Shown here piece by piece: positions 16,982 to 24,625 of a stretch of DNA of 37,479 nucleotides (within the stretch, counting starts at the first letter, position 1; each line of letters starts with the position of its first letter). The position numbers were made by a program, and so were the translations under genes. Source of the DNA: Enhygromyxa salina (GTDB lineage Bacteria; Myxococcota_A; Polyangia; Nannocystales; Nannocystaceae); assembly GCF_000737335.2 (NCBI RefSeq), contig NZ_JMCC02000128.1:1-37479 (forward strand), read 5' to 3'. Under the pieces are notes generated by a model. That model worked only from the letters and a program-made list of their open reading frames with translations. It was not told the DNA's origin and ran no database searches.

Positions 16982-17181
16982 GCGTTCCTCCGTTCGTTCG
17001 GGGTTTCCAAGGCAATGCCTCAGCCCGAGTTTGACCTCGAGGTCGACCGCTGGCAGCTCCGCGGTGGAGCCCGGCTCGGGCGCGAGGGACGCCTTCACTG
17101 CCAACGCGAAGACCGCCTTGGTCTCGCTGTCCCGCACCATGGCACCTTTCCGCTGAGCTCGTTCAGCGCCCGGACGCGCCG

Positions 17182-17565
17182 ATGCTGATGGACACCGCGC
17201 TAGGGGAGCTTCAGGGGAGCGCGAGCATTCGTAACATACTGGACAAGAAGCAGATCTTTGGGCGGCACACCGACGCTGGCCAGACCGGGATGTCTTTCTA
17301 CAACAACCAAGAGCTACATGACAAAGGCGTCGCAACGCTCATCCCGCCGATTGAAGTTCTCTTCGACGCCAGCAACCTGACCGACACCGAAGCACCCATG
17401 GTGTTCTTTGACTACTTCAGTGGATTCAACCAGCTCGTGATCGGCAAACGCGATGACAAACTCGCGCTGTGCCAGGTCAAGTACGGCGCCGGAGAGCCCA
17501 TGTGGATCCGTGAGACGTTTGAAACTTACCTGCCCACCGCCTTCGAGCGCCATCAGAAGCACTGA
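17182..17565 (+). CDS. Hypothetical protein, possibly immunity-like, 5' end uncertain
   Basis: From the ATG at 17182 the protein is 127 aa; a second ATG is at 17188. The frame stays open upstream (ELVQRPDAP), so the 5' end may be missing. The sequence has clear coding character (SFYNNQELHDKGVATLIPPI, VFFDYFSGFNQLVIGKRDDK, MWIRETFETYLPTAFERH). It lacks a signal peptide and membrane segments and is soluble and acidic. I do not recognise the domain. Its size and place beside an ankyrin protein and near a toxin/immunity pair would suit an orphan immunity protein, but this is inference from context only. Confidence 0.45.
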   Translation: MLMDTALGELQGSASIRNILDKKQIFGRHTDAGQTGMSFYNNQELHDKGVATLIPPIEVLFDASNLTDTEAPMVFFDYFSGFNQLVIGKRDDKLALCQVKYGAGEPMWIRETFETYLPTAFERHQKH

Positions 17566-17654
17566 CGACGCGAAGCCGCGAATGCCGCCCATGCGCGGGT
17601 CGTTGGTGCTCGAGCGCACCAACGATCCACGCGCGGTGCAGCAACTTGCGAGTA

Positions 17655-18521
17655 CTACGCGCTCGAGACCAACCCGGCGTCGGTGAGCTTCTCGACCACA
17701 TCGCTCAGGCCGTAGCGTTGCGCCCACAAAAGTGGGGTGTTTCCCGCCGCGTCTTTGCGGTCGCCCTTCGCCCCCAACTCGATGAGCTTCAAAGCTAACT
17801 CGGCCTCCTTCTTGACCACCGCGTAAGTCAGCGGGGTCTCTCCTCGGGCGTCGGGGAGATCGATCTCCACTCCCGCTTCGAGCAGCCAATTCGCCGCTTC
17901 GACGTTGCCGCTCGCAACGGCCTTGATCAGGGGCGTGCGCCCGTATTGATCCTTCTGGTTTTTCAGCTCGGGCAGCCTTTCAAACAAGTGGTGGACCACT
18001 TCAAAGTCTCCACGAAAGATCGCTACGCTCACGGCGTTATCACCTCGATGATCCTCGGCGTTCGGGTCGGCGCCGTGGTCGAGGAGGAGGTCGACGACTT
18101 CCGCCGTCGTCGCGCTGTGCAGTGGGGTGAGCTTCTGATCCTTGCAGCACTTATTTGGATCGGCCTTCGCCGCGAGCAGTACGTTGACCATTTCCGCGTT
18201 GCCAGCGCGGGCCGCTACCGTGAGCGGCAAGGGCTGGGCGTTCAGGCCGCTCTTGCCCTTCGCTAGCCTTTTTACAACATCGATATGCCCTGCGGAAATG
18301 GCGCAATAGAAGGGGGTCCCACGGCCAGACGCTTTCGACTTCTTGGCTTTACGAGCAAGGAGCAGATCGACGACTTCAACATTTCCCAAGTCACAAGCAA
18401 GCGTCAGAAGACTGTGTTGCGCTGGCCCGATCGAGTAGTTGGGGTCGAGCCCCGCCTCCAAACGCATCTCGAGTTCGGCGGTGTCGCCATTCCGAATGAG
18501 GTCGAAAGGGGGTGTTTCCAT
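17655..18521 (-). CDS. Ankyrin-repeat protein
   Basis: A 288-aa cytoplasmic protein made almost wholly of ankyrin repeats, about eight of them: LLTLACDLGNVEVVDLLLAR, TPFYCAISAGHIDVVKRLAK, LTVAARAGNAEMVNVLLAAK, TPLHSATTAEVVDLLLDHGA, RTPLIKAVASGNVEAANWLL, ETPLTYAVVKKEAELALKLI and a final one. The start at 18521 (METPPFDLIRNGD) is chosen because the repeats begin right after it and the upstream part of the open frame reads as non-coding. No catalytic domain is attached. Such proteins mediate protein-protein contacts, and some serve as immunity proteins in bacterial toxin loci. It is convergent with the small protein at 17182. The upstream 300 bp (18522-18819) contain nothing I can identify. Confidence 0.85.
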   Translation of the reverse strand: METPPFDLIRNGDTAELEMRLEAGLDPNYSIGPAQHSLLTLACDLGNVEVVDLLLARKAKKSKASGRGTPFYCAISAGHIDVVKRLAKGKSGLNAQPLPLTVAARAGNAEMVNVLLAAKADPNKCCKDQKLTPLHSATTAEVVDLLLDHGADPNAEDHRGDNAVSVAIFRGDFEVVHHLFERLPELKNQKDQYGRTPLIKAVASGNVEAANWLLEAGVEIDLPDARGETPLTYAVVKKEAELALKLIELGAKGDRKDAAGNTPLLWAQRYGLSDVVEKLTDAGLVSSA

Positions 18522-18819
18522 GCGACATGCTATCAGGCGGCCTCTTCGGAATCCATTCGAGGTCGGCGCGTCGAGGTACGCGCAGGCGACCTCATCCCGG
18601 GCGGGCTCCTGGTTGTCGCTGGCGCGCGATCCACCGGCGACGAGGAGGCGACTTCGCTCACTGGCGCGGAAGCGCGGGCCATCTCCGCGGTTCCACCCTC
18701 TGTGCCGACTGGTATCAAAGTCCATGGGTCGCACGACGTGCGGGTGCTAGCGCCCGAGAGCTGTGCGGGACCCGGGCGACCGGGTCCCTGCTCGCGATGC
18801 GCGTCATGGCGCGCCAAGC

Positions 18820-19014
18820 TCAGTAGAGATACACGGCGCCAGCGCTGGACGCGGAGCCGTCGAGCTGATCGCCGGCGATCCCGACGGCGCTGCCAGACTC
18901 CCCCGTCGCTCCGACGGCGAGCTCCCGGCCGTCTGCGCTCATCGCCAGGCTGACGCCGAACGAGTCGCTCGCGCTAGAGCCCTTGGGGGCGATTTTCGTG
19001 GATTTTTGAGTCAA
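18820..19014 (-). pseudogene. FG-GAP-type repeat protein fragment
   Basis: About 64 residues: SSASDSFGVSLAMSADGREL, AVGATGESGSAVGIAGDQLD, then SASSAGAVYLY and a stop. This is a single FG-GAP (integrin-like) blade as seen in large secreted myxobacterial propeller proteins. Those proteins carry many such repeats plus a signal peptide, so this is a scrap of a 3' end or an internal piece that gained a stop. It abuts the next fragment at 19022. Confidence 0.5.
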
Positions 19015-19021
19015 GTTTCTG

Positions 19022-19438
19022 TCAGGCAGCCACGCAGCCGGTATCCCGGAGCCTGATCACCTCCTCATCCACGCGGTCGACGGCGTTGCGTAGGCGGGTC
19101 AGAGCCGGAGGATTGTCGTCGTTGGCGGCGGCGAATCCTGGGCGGAGCACGCAATTGTAGGTCCGAGTGATCAGCAGGGCCGCCTTCAGACCAAAGTTCG
19201 TCACCTGATAGCGATGGGTCTTCGGAATGCGTTCGATGAGGCCATGCAGCCTCAGCCGACGCAGGTCGTAGGTCATCTTGCCCTGGGTGAAGTGACCGGG
19301 CTCGAGGCCCAGTAATTGCGCCATTCGTCCGCGCAGATCCTTGTTGGAGAAGCCACGGGGCAAGAGGTTGAAAAGCAGGATGGCCATGAGCAGCGCGAGT
19401 GCACGCGGGTCGCCGAAGCTGCCGCGGAAACACTGCAA
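19022..19438 (-). pseudogene. C-terminal fragment of a mobile-element-associated winged-helix protein
   Basis: About 138 residues from a TTG: FGDPRALALLMAILLFNLLP, RGFSNKDLRGRMAQLLGLEP, then MTYDLRRLRLHGLIERIPKT and HRYQVTNFGLKAALLITRTY. I recognise this type of C-terminus (R-x-L-R-L-H-G-L-I-x-[RK]-[IV]-P-x-T-H-R-Y) from a larger family of proteins that recurs next to mobile elements and is normally a few hundred residues long. The N-terminal part is absent here, cut close to 19440, exactly where the broken toxin gene begins on the other strand. The domain is probably a winged helix. Its function is unknown. Confidence 0.45.
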
Positions 19439-19447
19439 CTACCCTGA

Positions 19448-20824
19448 CAGAGGGGGATCGGCTTTGAGCTCGGAATTATCAAAGGTTTCCACAAAGCCAT
19501 TGTCGATACATTCGTATCGCTCGCTTCGCTGTTCACGCCCGAGTTTTGGACGGCGATGAAAGAGACGATCCCGCAGGTCATCTCCGAGCCAAAGGTCCGC
19601 TTCAAGATCGGTCGCGCTTCGGCGGAGATGCTGCACAAGCAGCTCACGGAGCTCAACGCCTCCAAACCCTACGACTACGGGAACAAGCTCGGCGTCTTGT
19701 TTGGGGCGCTGCTCTTCGAGGTGGCGGTCGGGCTCCTGACCGGAGGGGCCGCCGCCGCTACGTCCAAGGGCGTCGAGGGCACCAAGCTGCTCGCTGATTT
19801 CCCTCGACTGCAGAGCTTGGCCAAGCGGATCGCGGCGGCGAGCTTGGTCCGCGCCGGCGTCGAGTTCGGCACAAAGATCGCCAAGGGGGCCCGCGTCGTG
19901 CTCGAGCGGGTCAAGGAGTTGGTCCGTCGGGTGAGGAAGCTCCTGCCCGACCTGACCAACGACACAAAGATCGGGCGGCGGCTCGACGACTTCGACGAAC
20001 TTGACGCGCTTACTGCGCTAGCCGATCACAAGGCGATCGCGCGGAAGCTCGACGAGGTCGAACTCGAGCAGACCAAGCTCGACCTCGCGCTCGAGCAGGA
20101 CGACCCGGACCTCGAGCGCGTGGGGCGCCTTGCCGAACACCCCGTCATGCTCGGCGGTGAACGGCACTGGCTTCGAGTCTACCGCGAAGCTGACGGCGGT
20201 CACTCCCTCCGTCTGTGTAGTCGCTGTGACCCGATGCTCGACGCCATCAGCGACGCGATGCCGGGCACCAGCGGTCCCCGGCAGACTCAGCTGCAGGGGC
20301 TCCACGACGAGGTCAGCGCGCTCAAGAACCAACTCGACAATAGACGCATCACTCGGCAGGATCTGGAGGAGACGATGGCTCGATTTGAACGCGAGCTCAC
20401 GGACTTGGAGGTGGGAGTGAAAACCCCGGCTCACGGCTCCTCGCTGACGGCGGACTTCCAAGCCAACATCTACCGCCGAGTCGAAGCGGGCGACCTCACC
20501 GATGCCGACAAACTCATGGCAGCGGATGGAACACTTCTCGAGCCACACCCAAGCGACCACAGCATGCCCAAACCTACTCAAGCTCAGATACTCAATGACC
20601 GGGAGCACCTGATCTATGGTTGGAACCGGAACGGGCGCGCGGTCAACATCTACCTACGCGACGGAATGATCGTGGTCACCCAGCACGGAAATAATCATCG
20701 TATCATCACCGCCTACGGCGGCGCCTACTCGAAGTCCGGAAAGCCCCTTACGTTGGATCGCTGGCGCGGCCAGCTGGAGCCAGGGGAGGTGTACCATATT
20801 TTGCGCCGGAGCGATGCTCGATGA
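19448..20824 (+). CDS. Polymorphic toxin, C-terminal part, 5' end lost
   Basis: The frame opens at 19448 (after TGA at 19445-19447) and reads as protein at once (GFELGIIKGFHKAIVDTFVS), with no start codon before the ATG at 19556, so a larger gene has lost its 5' end. Order of parts: a pre-toxin region typical of polymorphic toxins (RFKIGRASAEMLHKQL), a hydrophobic Gly/Ala-rich segment (LFGALLFEVAVGLLTGGAAA), coiled coils with heptads at about 20270-20420, then a compact C-terminal domain of about 80 residues: EHLIYGWNRNGRAVNIYLRD, MIVVTQHGNNHRIITAYGG. The RIITAY-type ending recalls the BECR fold of RNase toxins (barnase/EndoU/colicin D-like), which is my best guess. The stop overlaps the next start as ATGA, the usual coupling of toxin and immunity genes. 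Confidence 0.6.
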   Translation, partial: QRGIGFELGIIKGFHKAIVDTFVSLASLFTPEFWTAMKETIPQVISEPKVRFKIGRASAEMLHKQLTELNASKPYDYGNKLGVLFGALLFEVAVGLLTGGAAAATSKGVEGTKLLADFPRLQSLAKRIAAASLVRAGVEFGTKIAKGARVVLERVKELVRRVRKLLPDLTNDTKIGRRLDDFDELDALTALADHKAIARKLDEVELEQTKLDLALEQDDPDLERVGRLAEHPVMLGGERHWLRVYREADGGHSLRLCSRCDPMLDAISDAMPGTSGPRQTQLQGLHDEVSALKNQLDNRRITRQDLEETMARFERELTDLEVGVKTPAHGSSLTADFQANIYRRVEAGDLTDADKLMAADGTLLEPHPSDHSMPKPTQAQILNDREHLIYGWNRNGRAVNIYLRDGMIVVTQHGNNHRIITAYGGAYSKSGKPLTLDRWRGQLEPGEVYHILRRSDAR

Positions 20825-21315
20825 GCAGTCGCACGGTGAACTTCGTGCTCGCGCCGACGCTCGACCAACTCGCGAGTTGGACGCTCGAGCACCGGCCGAC
20901 TGAAACACAGATGTGGACGGTCGAGCAGGCACTGGTCGATACGCTGGCCGAGCAAGTGGGGAGCCTACGTGTCTATCACCGCCACCTCGTGGTCGGAGAG
21001 GGCCTATGCCTCCACGTGTGCTCGAACGACAACCCAACCGGTCCAGTCGATCTTCATTGGGAGGGAGTGATCTCCCTTCGCGTTGCGGCCACGGGTGCTT
21101 GGGTCAGGGCCAGCCTGCTCGCCTTCTACGACAATACACGTGTCGGACCAACCGAATATGGTCAGGCAACCTATCAATTCGAGCTCGTCGAACGAGACGG
21201 GCACTTTGGCTGGCAAGCATCGGGATGGTTGTGCGACGCCCACAAAGAGTACTTTGACGTGACTAGCCCAACGGCGCCTCCCCACGGGTCGAAGGTCGAG
21301 ACCACCTACGGCTAG
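20821..21315 (+). CDS. Candidate immunity protein for the upstream toxin
   Basis: A 164-aa soluble protein whose ATG overlaps the toxin stop by four bases. It has no signal peptide or membrane segment. The sequence (LAPTLDQLASWTLEHRPTET, LHWEGVISLRVAATGAWVRA, YQFELVERDGHFGWQASGWL) suggests an alpha/beta fold with alternating strands. I do not recognise a named immunity family. The assignment rests on size, position, coupling and lack of any enzyme motif. It appears full length, unlike the toxin gene, as expected if an immunity gene stays under selection longer than the truncated toxin. Confidence 0.6.
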   Translation: MSSRTVNFVLAPTLDQLASWTLEHRPTETQMWTVEQALVDTLAEQVGSLRVYHRHLVVGEGLCLHVCSNDNPTGPVDLHWEGVISLRVAATGAWVRASLLAFYDNTRVGPTEYGQATYQFELVERDGHFGWQASGWLCDAHKEYFDVTSPTAPPHGSKVETTYG

Positions 21316-21321
21316 CTAGAG

Positions 21322-21515
21322 AGCCGGAGCGAGAGAGCCGGACTTGAGGGAGAGCCGGACTCGGAGTCTTCCAAGCCGGGAGAGCCGGACTCGGAGTCTT
21401 CCACGTCGGCCCGGCCGCGGCTCGCAGGGAGAGCCGGACTCGGAGTCTTCCACGTCGGCCGGGCCCACAGAGAGCCGGACTGGGAGTCTTCCTCGTCGGC
21501 CGACCCGGCGGAGAC
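21322..21515. repeat. Degenerate tandem repeat with palindromic core
   Basis: Five to six copies of GAGAGCCGGACTCGGAGTC followed in the longer units by TTCCACGTCGGCC lie directly behind the immunity gene, with spacers of 0-17 bp. Each full unit contains the palindrome GACTCGGAGTC. The minus strand would encode DVEDSESGSP repeats, but no start or domain accompanies them. The remaining sequence up to 21648 shows no gene. Confidence 0.7.
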
Positions 21516-21648
21516 TCGAGTTACTGGCGCCGCAGACACCAATCTTCAGGTGGCTGAGTTCGTGCTGCGGAAGCGAGGACTCGGAATTGAACGCTTCGTA
21601 GATCGCCATCGCCTGATCTTTCTTGGACGGGCGTGGATTGCAGCCTGA

Positions 21649-23178
21649 TCAAAGAGGTGCCACGTCCGCGCGCAGAGTTGCCTGATAGTGCAGAAACGCT
21701 GCGTCGAAGCGGCCCGAGAGCTGCAGCCCTCGGGCAGTGATGACGCCCCGCAGCCCCGGTACGTGCAACTGGGAGCCCGGGTGCTTGACTCGTAGTTGAT
21801 AGAGCGCACACGTCGACTCGGTCGCTCCGCTACCGATCGGCATTCCTTGTTGACGAGCGGCTTTGTACTTCATCAGCGGCCTTCGCTTCTCGAAGTAGGT
21901 GAGAGCGGCATGGGTTGCGGTGGCAACCGCGGGCTCGAGGTCCGACTTCTCCGCCTCGCGCCGCAGGTGTCGGACGACACGTTGCGCACCGTCATCCTCG
22001 TCGAGCAGCCAGTTGCGATAGGTCCGGCGCATGTCATAGGGGTCCCCATCATCACGCGCGACGATCACAGCATCGAGGTAGGCAACCGCGTGATGAAAGT
22101 CGACGAGTTGCCAGCGCGGGACGCCTTCGGGGAGACGCTCTCGTAGCGCGCGCGGGAGAGCCTCGAATTCAGCGGCACCGTCTTGGATGCTCACCACGGG
22201 GATGTCTCGTCGGCACTCGACGGCGCCGATGATCTCGTCAATCATGCGCGCCACGAGTTCATCGACGTCGGCGTCGGCGTCGGCACCGAACCGCAATGTT
22301 CGGCGCGCGGCTCCGTCGGTGTCATAAAATGTGACATTGCCGGCCCAAGCCATTCGCCAATTGCACTCGTAGGGTTCGACTGGTGTCCGCTGATACTCGC
22401 GCTCATGCTGGGCGGCCAGCTTCGCCTCCCGCTTGGGTCCGTCGGCGAGGTTCTCCCGCATCCGTGCTGAAAACCGGTCGAGACCACAGCTGATCGAGCC
22501 GAGTTCGAAGTCGAGTTCCTCCTCGACGCGGACTTCAGCTTCAGCTTCGAGTTCGCGTGCGGTCGTTGCCATGTCGGCGTAGAGGCCATCGAGCCGGTTT
22601 TTCAATGTGGTCCGGCTCGGAGGGTGAAATCCGAGGCGCTCGAGCGTGGCTTCGACTTCGGGGGTCGTCTGCACCGCCGCGAGACCGCCCGCAGCCAGGG
22701 CCAAGTCTGGCAGCAAGGAACCGTCGACGACGCCCACGACCAGATCCAGCGGATGAATGGTTGGTCCGTTGCGGACACCTTCCCGCCGATAGAGTGGTTC
22801 ATCCACCACGTGGGCGCCCCACAGGCCGTGATATAGACACGTCGATTCTTGTTGGAGTCGTTTGTAGGGTTCGTTGTCGATCGTGATTCGCGGCTCGGTG
22901 GTTCGCGCGGCTTCGAGGCGCTTTTGCTCGCACAGCCACATCAGATCCGCCACGATCGAGCGTTCGGCAGACAAGCGCTCCATCCAGCTGTCATCGCGGG
23001 CCAGCTCACGAGCCCGTTGGAGAATGGCTTCGGCCATCGTGTCGAGCCATTCATTAGTTCGATCGATCCAGGGATCCTGGCGTTCCTGGGCATACGGGGG
23101 AGTCGCCGGCGGCGACTCCCGTGGGCCCGGGGCGCTTATTTTTCGCGGCTCAGTCGGTTGGGTCGGCATCGCGCTCAC
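21649..23178 (-). CDS. ISKra4-like DDE transposase
   Basis: A 509-aa protein. A helical N-terminal part (about 1-150) precedes the DDE core. Likely catalytic positions lie in PVVSIQDGAAEFEALP (Asp), WQLVDFHHAVAYLD (Asp, with the HH pair usual in this family) and PIGSGATESTCALYQLRVKH (Glu). The last motif, with G-S-G-x-T-E and the basic stretch after it, is characteristic of ISKra4 family enzymes. Length fits the family, and no frameshift is visible, so the enzyme may be active. The first codons overlap the upstream small gene by 29 bp. The segment encoding residues about 28-45 resembles, in another frame, the start of that small gene (see findings). Inverted-repeat ends were not found by eye. 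Confidence 0.7.
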   Translation of the reverse strand: MSAMPTQPTEPRKISAPGPRESPPATPPYAQERQDPWIDRTNEWLDTMAEAILQRARELARDDSWMERLSAERSIVADLMWLCEQKRLEAARTTEPRITIDNEPYKRLQQESTCLYHGLWGAHVVDEPLYRREGVRNGPTIHPLDLVVGVVDGSLLPDLALAAGGLAAVQTTPEVEATLERLGFHPPSRTTLKNRLDGLYADMATTARELEAEAEVRVEEELDFELGSISCGLDRFSARMRENLADGPKREAKLAAQHEREYQRTPVEPYECNWRMAWAGNVTFYDTDGAARRTLRFGADADADVDELVARMIDEIIGAVECRRDIPVVSIQDGAAEFEALPRALRERLPEGVPRWQLVDFHHAVAYLDAVIVARDDGDPYDMRRTYRNWLLDEDDGAQRVVRHLRREAEKSDLEPAVATATHAALTYFEKRRPLMKYKAARQQGMPIGSGATESTCALYQLRVKHPGSQLHVPGLRGVITARGLQLSGRFDAAFLHYQATLRADVAPL

Positions 23179-23359
23179 GACGTCGGCGCGCCAACACCTG
23201 CAGAACCTCCCCCGCGACCGCCCGGGCGGCCTCCGACTGAGTCATGAAATCTGCCCCGGGCCCTGCTCGCTGGTCCGTGAGTTCGTTCATCAACTTTGCG
23301 GCCTCCTGCAGCCTCGGGTCGGACAGGTCGATCTTGGGGATCCTGGCATTCCTTGGCAT
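23150..23359 (-). CDS. Small protein A, paralog of the gene at 23525
   Basis: A 69-aa basic protein (MPRNARIPKIDLSDPRLQEA, then LMNELTDQRAGPGADFMTQS and EVLQVLARRRRERD). The ATG at 23359 is chosen because it aligns with the start of the second copy. By hand alignment, 34 of the first 60 positions are identical to the protein at 23525. It is predicted to be mostly helical. Its 3' end overlaps the ISKra4-like transposase start by 29 bp, which suggests a cotranscribed helper or passenger gene of the element. I do not know the family. Confidence 0.6.
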   Translation of the reverse strand: MPRNARIPKIDLSDPRLQEAAKLMNELTDQRAGPGADFMTQSEAARAVAGEVLQVLARRRRERDADPTD

Positions 23360-23524
23360 CGTGGCTGTCAGCATGACCGAGGTGCGATCTGTGTGCACGG
23401 ATCCATTTGATCAGTCGTCTCGCGGCACCGGCTGTCGGCTCAGGTTGCGATCCTCGCCCTGTCCGTATAGTCGGTTTCGCTGCTTGTAGCGATCCCGAGC
23501 AGGACCAGTCTCGAAGCACAAGCG

Positions 23525-23731
23525 TCACTTGACCTTGTCTTCTGGGACGCTGCGTTGCTGAGCGAGCAGCTGTAGTGCCTCTTCTCCAGCAGCCTGCATA
23601 GCCTTCGAGCGAGTCTGAAAATCAGCCGATGGCCCGCACCGCTCGTCGGCGAGTTCACCCATCAACCGCGCGAGCTTCTGAAGGTTCGGGTCGTTCCGAT
23701 CAACCTTGGGGATCCTGGCGCTCCGTGACAT
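23525..23731 (-). CDS. Small protein B, paralog of the gene at 23150
   Basis: A 68-aa protein (MSRSARIPKVDRNDPNLQKL, LMGELADERCGPSADFQTRS, EALQLLAQQRSVPEDKVK). It shares its core with small protein A, and the 100-130 bp upstream of both genes also resemble each other (GATCAGTCGT and GCTCAGG-TGCGATCC-CGCCCT blocks), so the unit gene plus upstream region has been duplicated in tandem. Conserved residues include ARIPK, DP-LQ, G-P-ADF-T-S and the LQ-LA end. Both copies keep full length, so both may be expressed. The function is unknown; a link with the transposase is suggested by proximity only. Confidence 0.6.
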   Translation of the reverse strand: MSRSARIPKVDRNDPNLQKLARLMGELADERCGPSADFQTRSKAMQAAGEEALQLLAQQRSVPEDKVK

Positions 23732-23998
23732 TGCGTGGGATCAAGAATGCCCGAACTTCCCGGCCAGGGCTATGTGTGAGGGATCCTTACAGGCCCATCT
23801 GATCAGTCGTGTCTCCGTGGCGTGCTCAGGCTGCGATCCCCGCCCTCTGAAGTCGGACTGTCTCACCCTTGTTGGCACAGAGGGGCATGGCGTGCGGGCG
23901 CATTCCGGAACGGTGACCTTTCCGGTCGTTGTCCCCTTGGTTCGGCGCCAGCCGGCCGTCGTTCGCTCGTCACCCTCGCGCGGAGTTGCCGCGAGATG

Positions 23999-24112
23999 GG
24001 TGCCCAGGTGCTCTGGAATCGGTGCCCAAGTGGCCCGGAATCGGTGCCCAAGTGCTCCGGAATCGGTGCCCAGGTGGCCACCGGAATCGGTGCCCAAGTG
24101 TCTCCGGAATTC
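23999..24112. repeat. Five tandem 22-24 bp repeats, IS21-type end
   Basis: Units GGTGCCCA(A/G)GTGxxCCGGAATC occur at 23999, 24021, 24043, 24065 and 24089. Multiple short repeats of this kind are typical of the termini of IS21-family elements. No istA or istB gene is attached, and the array stops exactly where the ISNCY-like gene fragment begins. The stretch 23732-23998 to its left shows no gene; its first 130 bp belong to the duplicated unit of the small genes. Confidence 0.65.
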
Positions 24113-24317
24113 GCAAGACGCGGCGGCCCCGCTTCGGGTTGTTGGTCTTCGGCTGCCACGCGTTCAGGACACGCGTCGCATGCTTGCGGTGATGCCCGGT
24201 CAGCTGGACGAACTCGTCCAAGATCCGGCCCTTCTTGGCCCGATCGGCCGCTCGGTAGCGGGTCACGAGGCTCTCGAGCAACTCGTTCCTGGCGTCGGTA
24301 GTGATCCGTTTCCTCAT
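24113..24317 (-). pseudogene. N-terminal fragment of an ISNCY-like transposase
   Basis: From ATG 24317 the minus strand encodes MRKRITTDARNELLESLVTR, YRAADRAKKGRILDEFVQLT, then GHHRKHATRVLN. This is the N-terminal helical DNA-binding part of an integrase-core transposase type common in soil bacteria (K-K-R-I-T ... K-x-x-I-L-D-E-F-x-x-x-T-G-x-H-R-K). The frame loses similarity after PKRGRR, where the IS21-type repeats begin, so the catalytic domain has been removed. Confidence 0.55.
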
Positions 24318-24340
24318 CGTCCGTGCTCCACTCGGTGCTC

Positions 24341-24397
24341 GGTAACAATTTCGGTGAGGCAACGGCGGCCTACCGGGTAACAATTTTGGTGAGTCAA
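24341..24397. repeat. Direct repeat at the IS end upstream of the ISNCY-like fragment
   Basis: GGTAACAATTTCGGTGAGGC at 24341 recurs as GGTAACAATTTTGGTGAGTC at 24376, each continuing into CAA. The pair lies just upstream of the transposase start and most likely forms the transposase-binding terminus of that element. The IS ends near 24400, about 230 bp before the RiPP precursor. Confidence 0.6.
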
Positions 24398-24489
24398 TGC
24401 GCCGGCAAAAATAAATGTCGTCGATCAGCGATGACCTGGCGCCGGGGCACGGTGCCTGTATGGGCGAGTTCGGCGCGGTGAGAGGACGG

Positions 24490-24521
24490 CAGAATCAGGC
24501 GGCGACAGAATCAGGCGGCGC
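24490..24521. repeat. 16-bp tandem direct repeat upstream of the RiPP precursor
   Basis: CAGAATCAGGCGGCGA at 24490-24505 is repeated at 24506-24521 with only the last base changed. It lies about 105 bp before the precursor ATG, in the region where a promoter is expected. It could be an operator; it could also be debris of the neighbouring IS. The rest of 24318-24625 holds the IS end and no gene. Confidence 0.55.
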
Positions 24522-24539
24522 TGTTTGTGCTGGTACAAA

Positions 24540-24570
24540 TTGATTGTCTGCCATCGTTCGTCGGGATAAC
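24540..24570 (+). promoter_or_regulatory. Weak sigma-70-like promoter candidate
   Basis: TTGATT (24540) and GATAAC (24565) are separated by 19 bp and lie 55 bp before the precursor start. The spacing is at the upper limit and the -10 box is imperfect, so this is only a candidate. The local AT content is higher than in the surroundings. Confidence 0.2.
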
Positions 24571-24625
24571 CTTCACACACCCTGAAATAGTGCAGGGAAA
24601 TCGACAGACAAGGGAGAGTGTACCA

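Noticed and set aside
21322..21515. CRISPR array or coding repeat (EDSESGSP)
   Set aside because: Spacers are 0-17 bp and irregular. The minus-strand frame has no start signal, signal peptide or domain.
23999..24112. CRISPR-like array
   Set aside because: The units abut without unique spacers of constant size and match the pattern of IS21 termini. No cas gene is present.
24540..24570. Sigma-54 promoter before the precursor
   Set aside because: TGGTAC is present but no GC dinucleotide occurs at the needed distance (GG-N10-GC).
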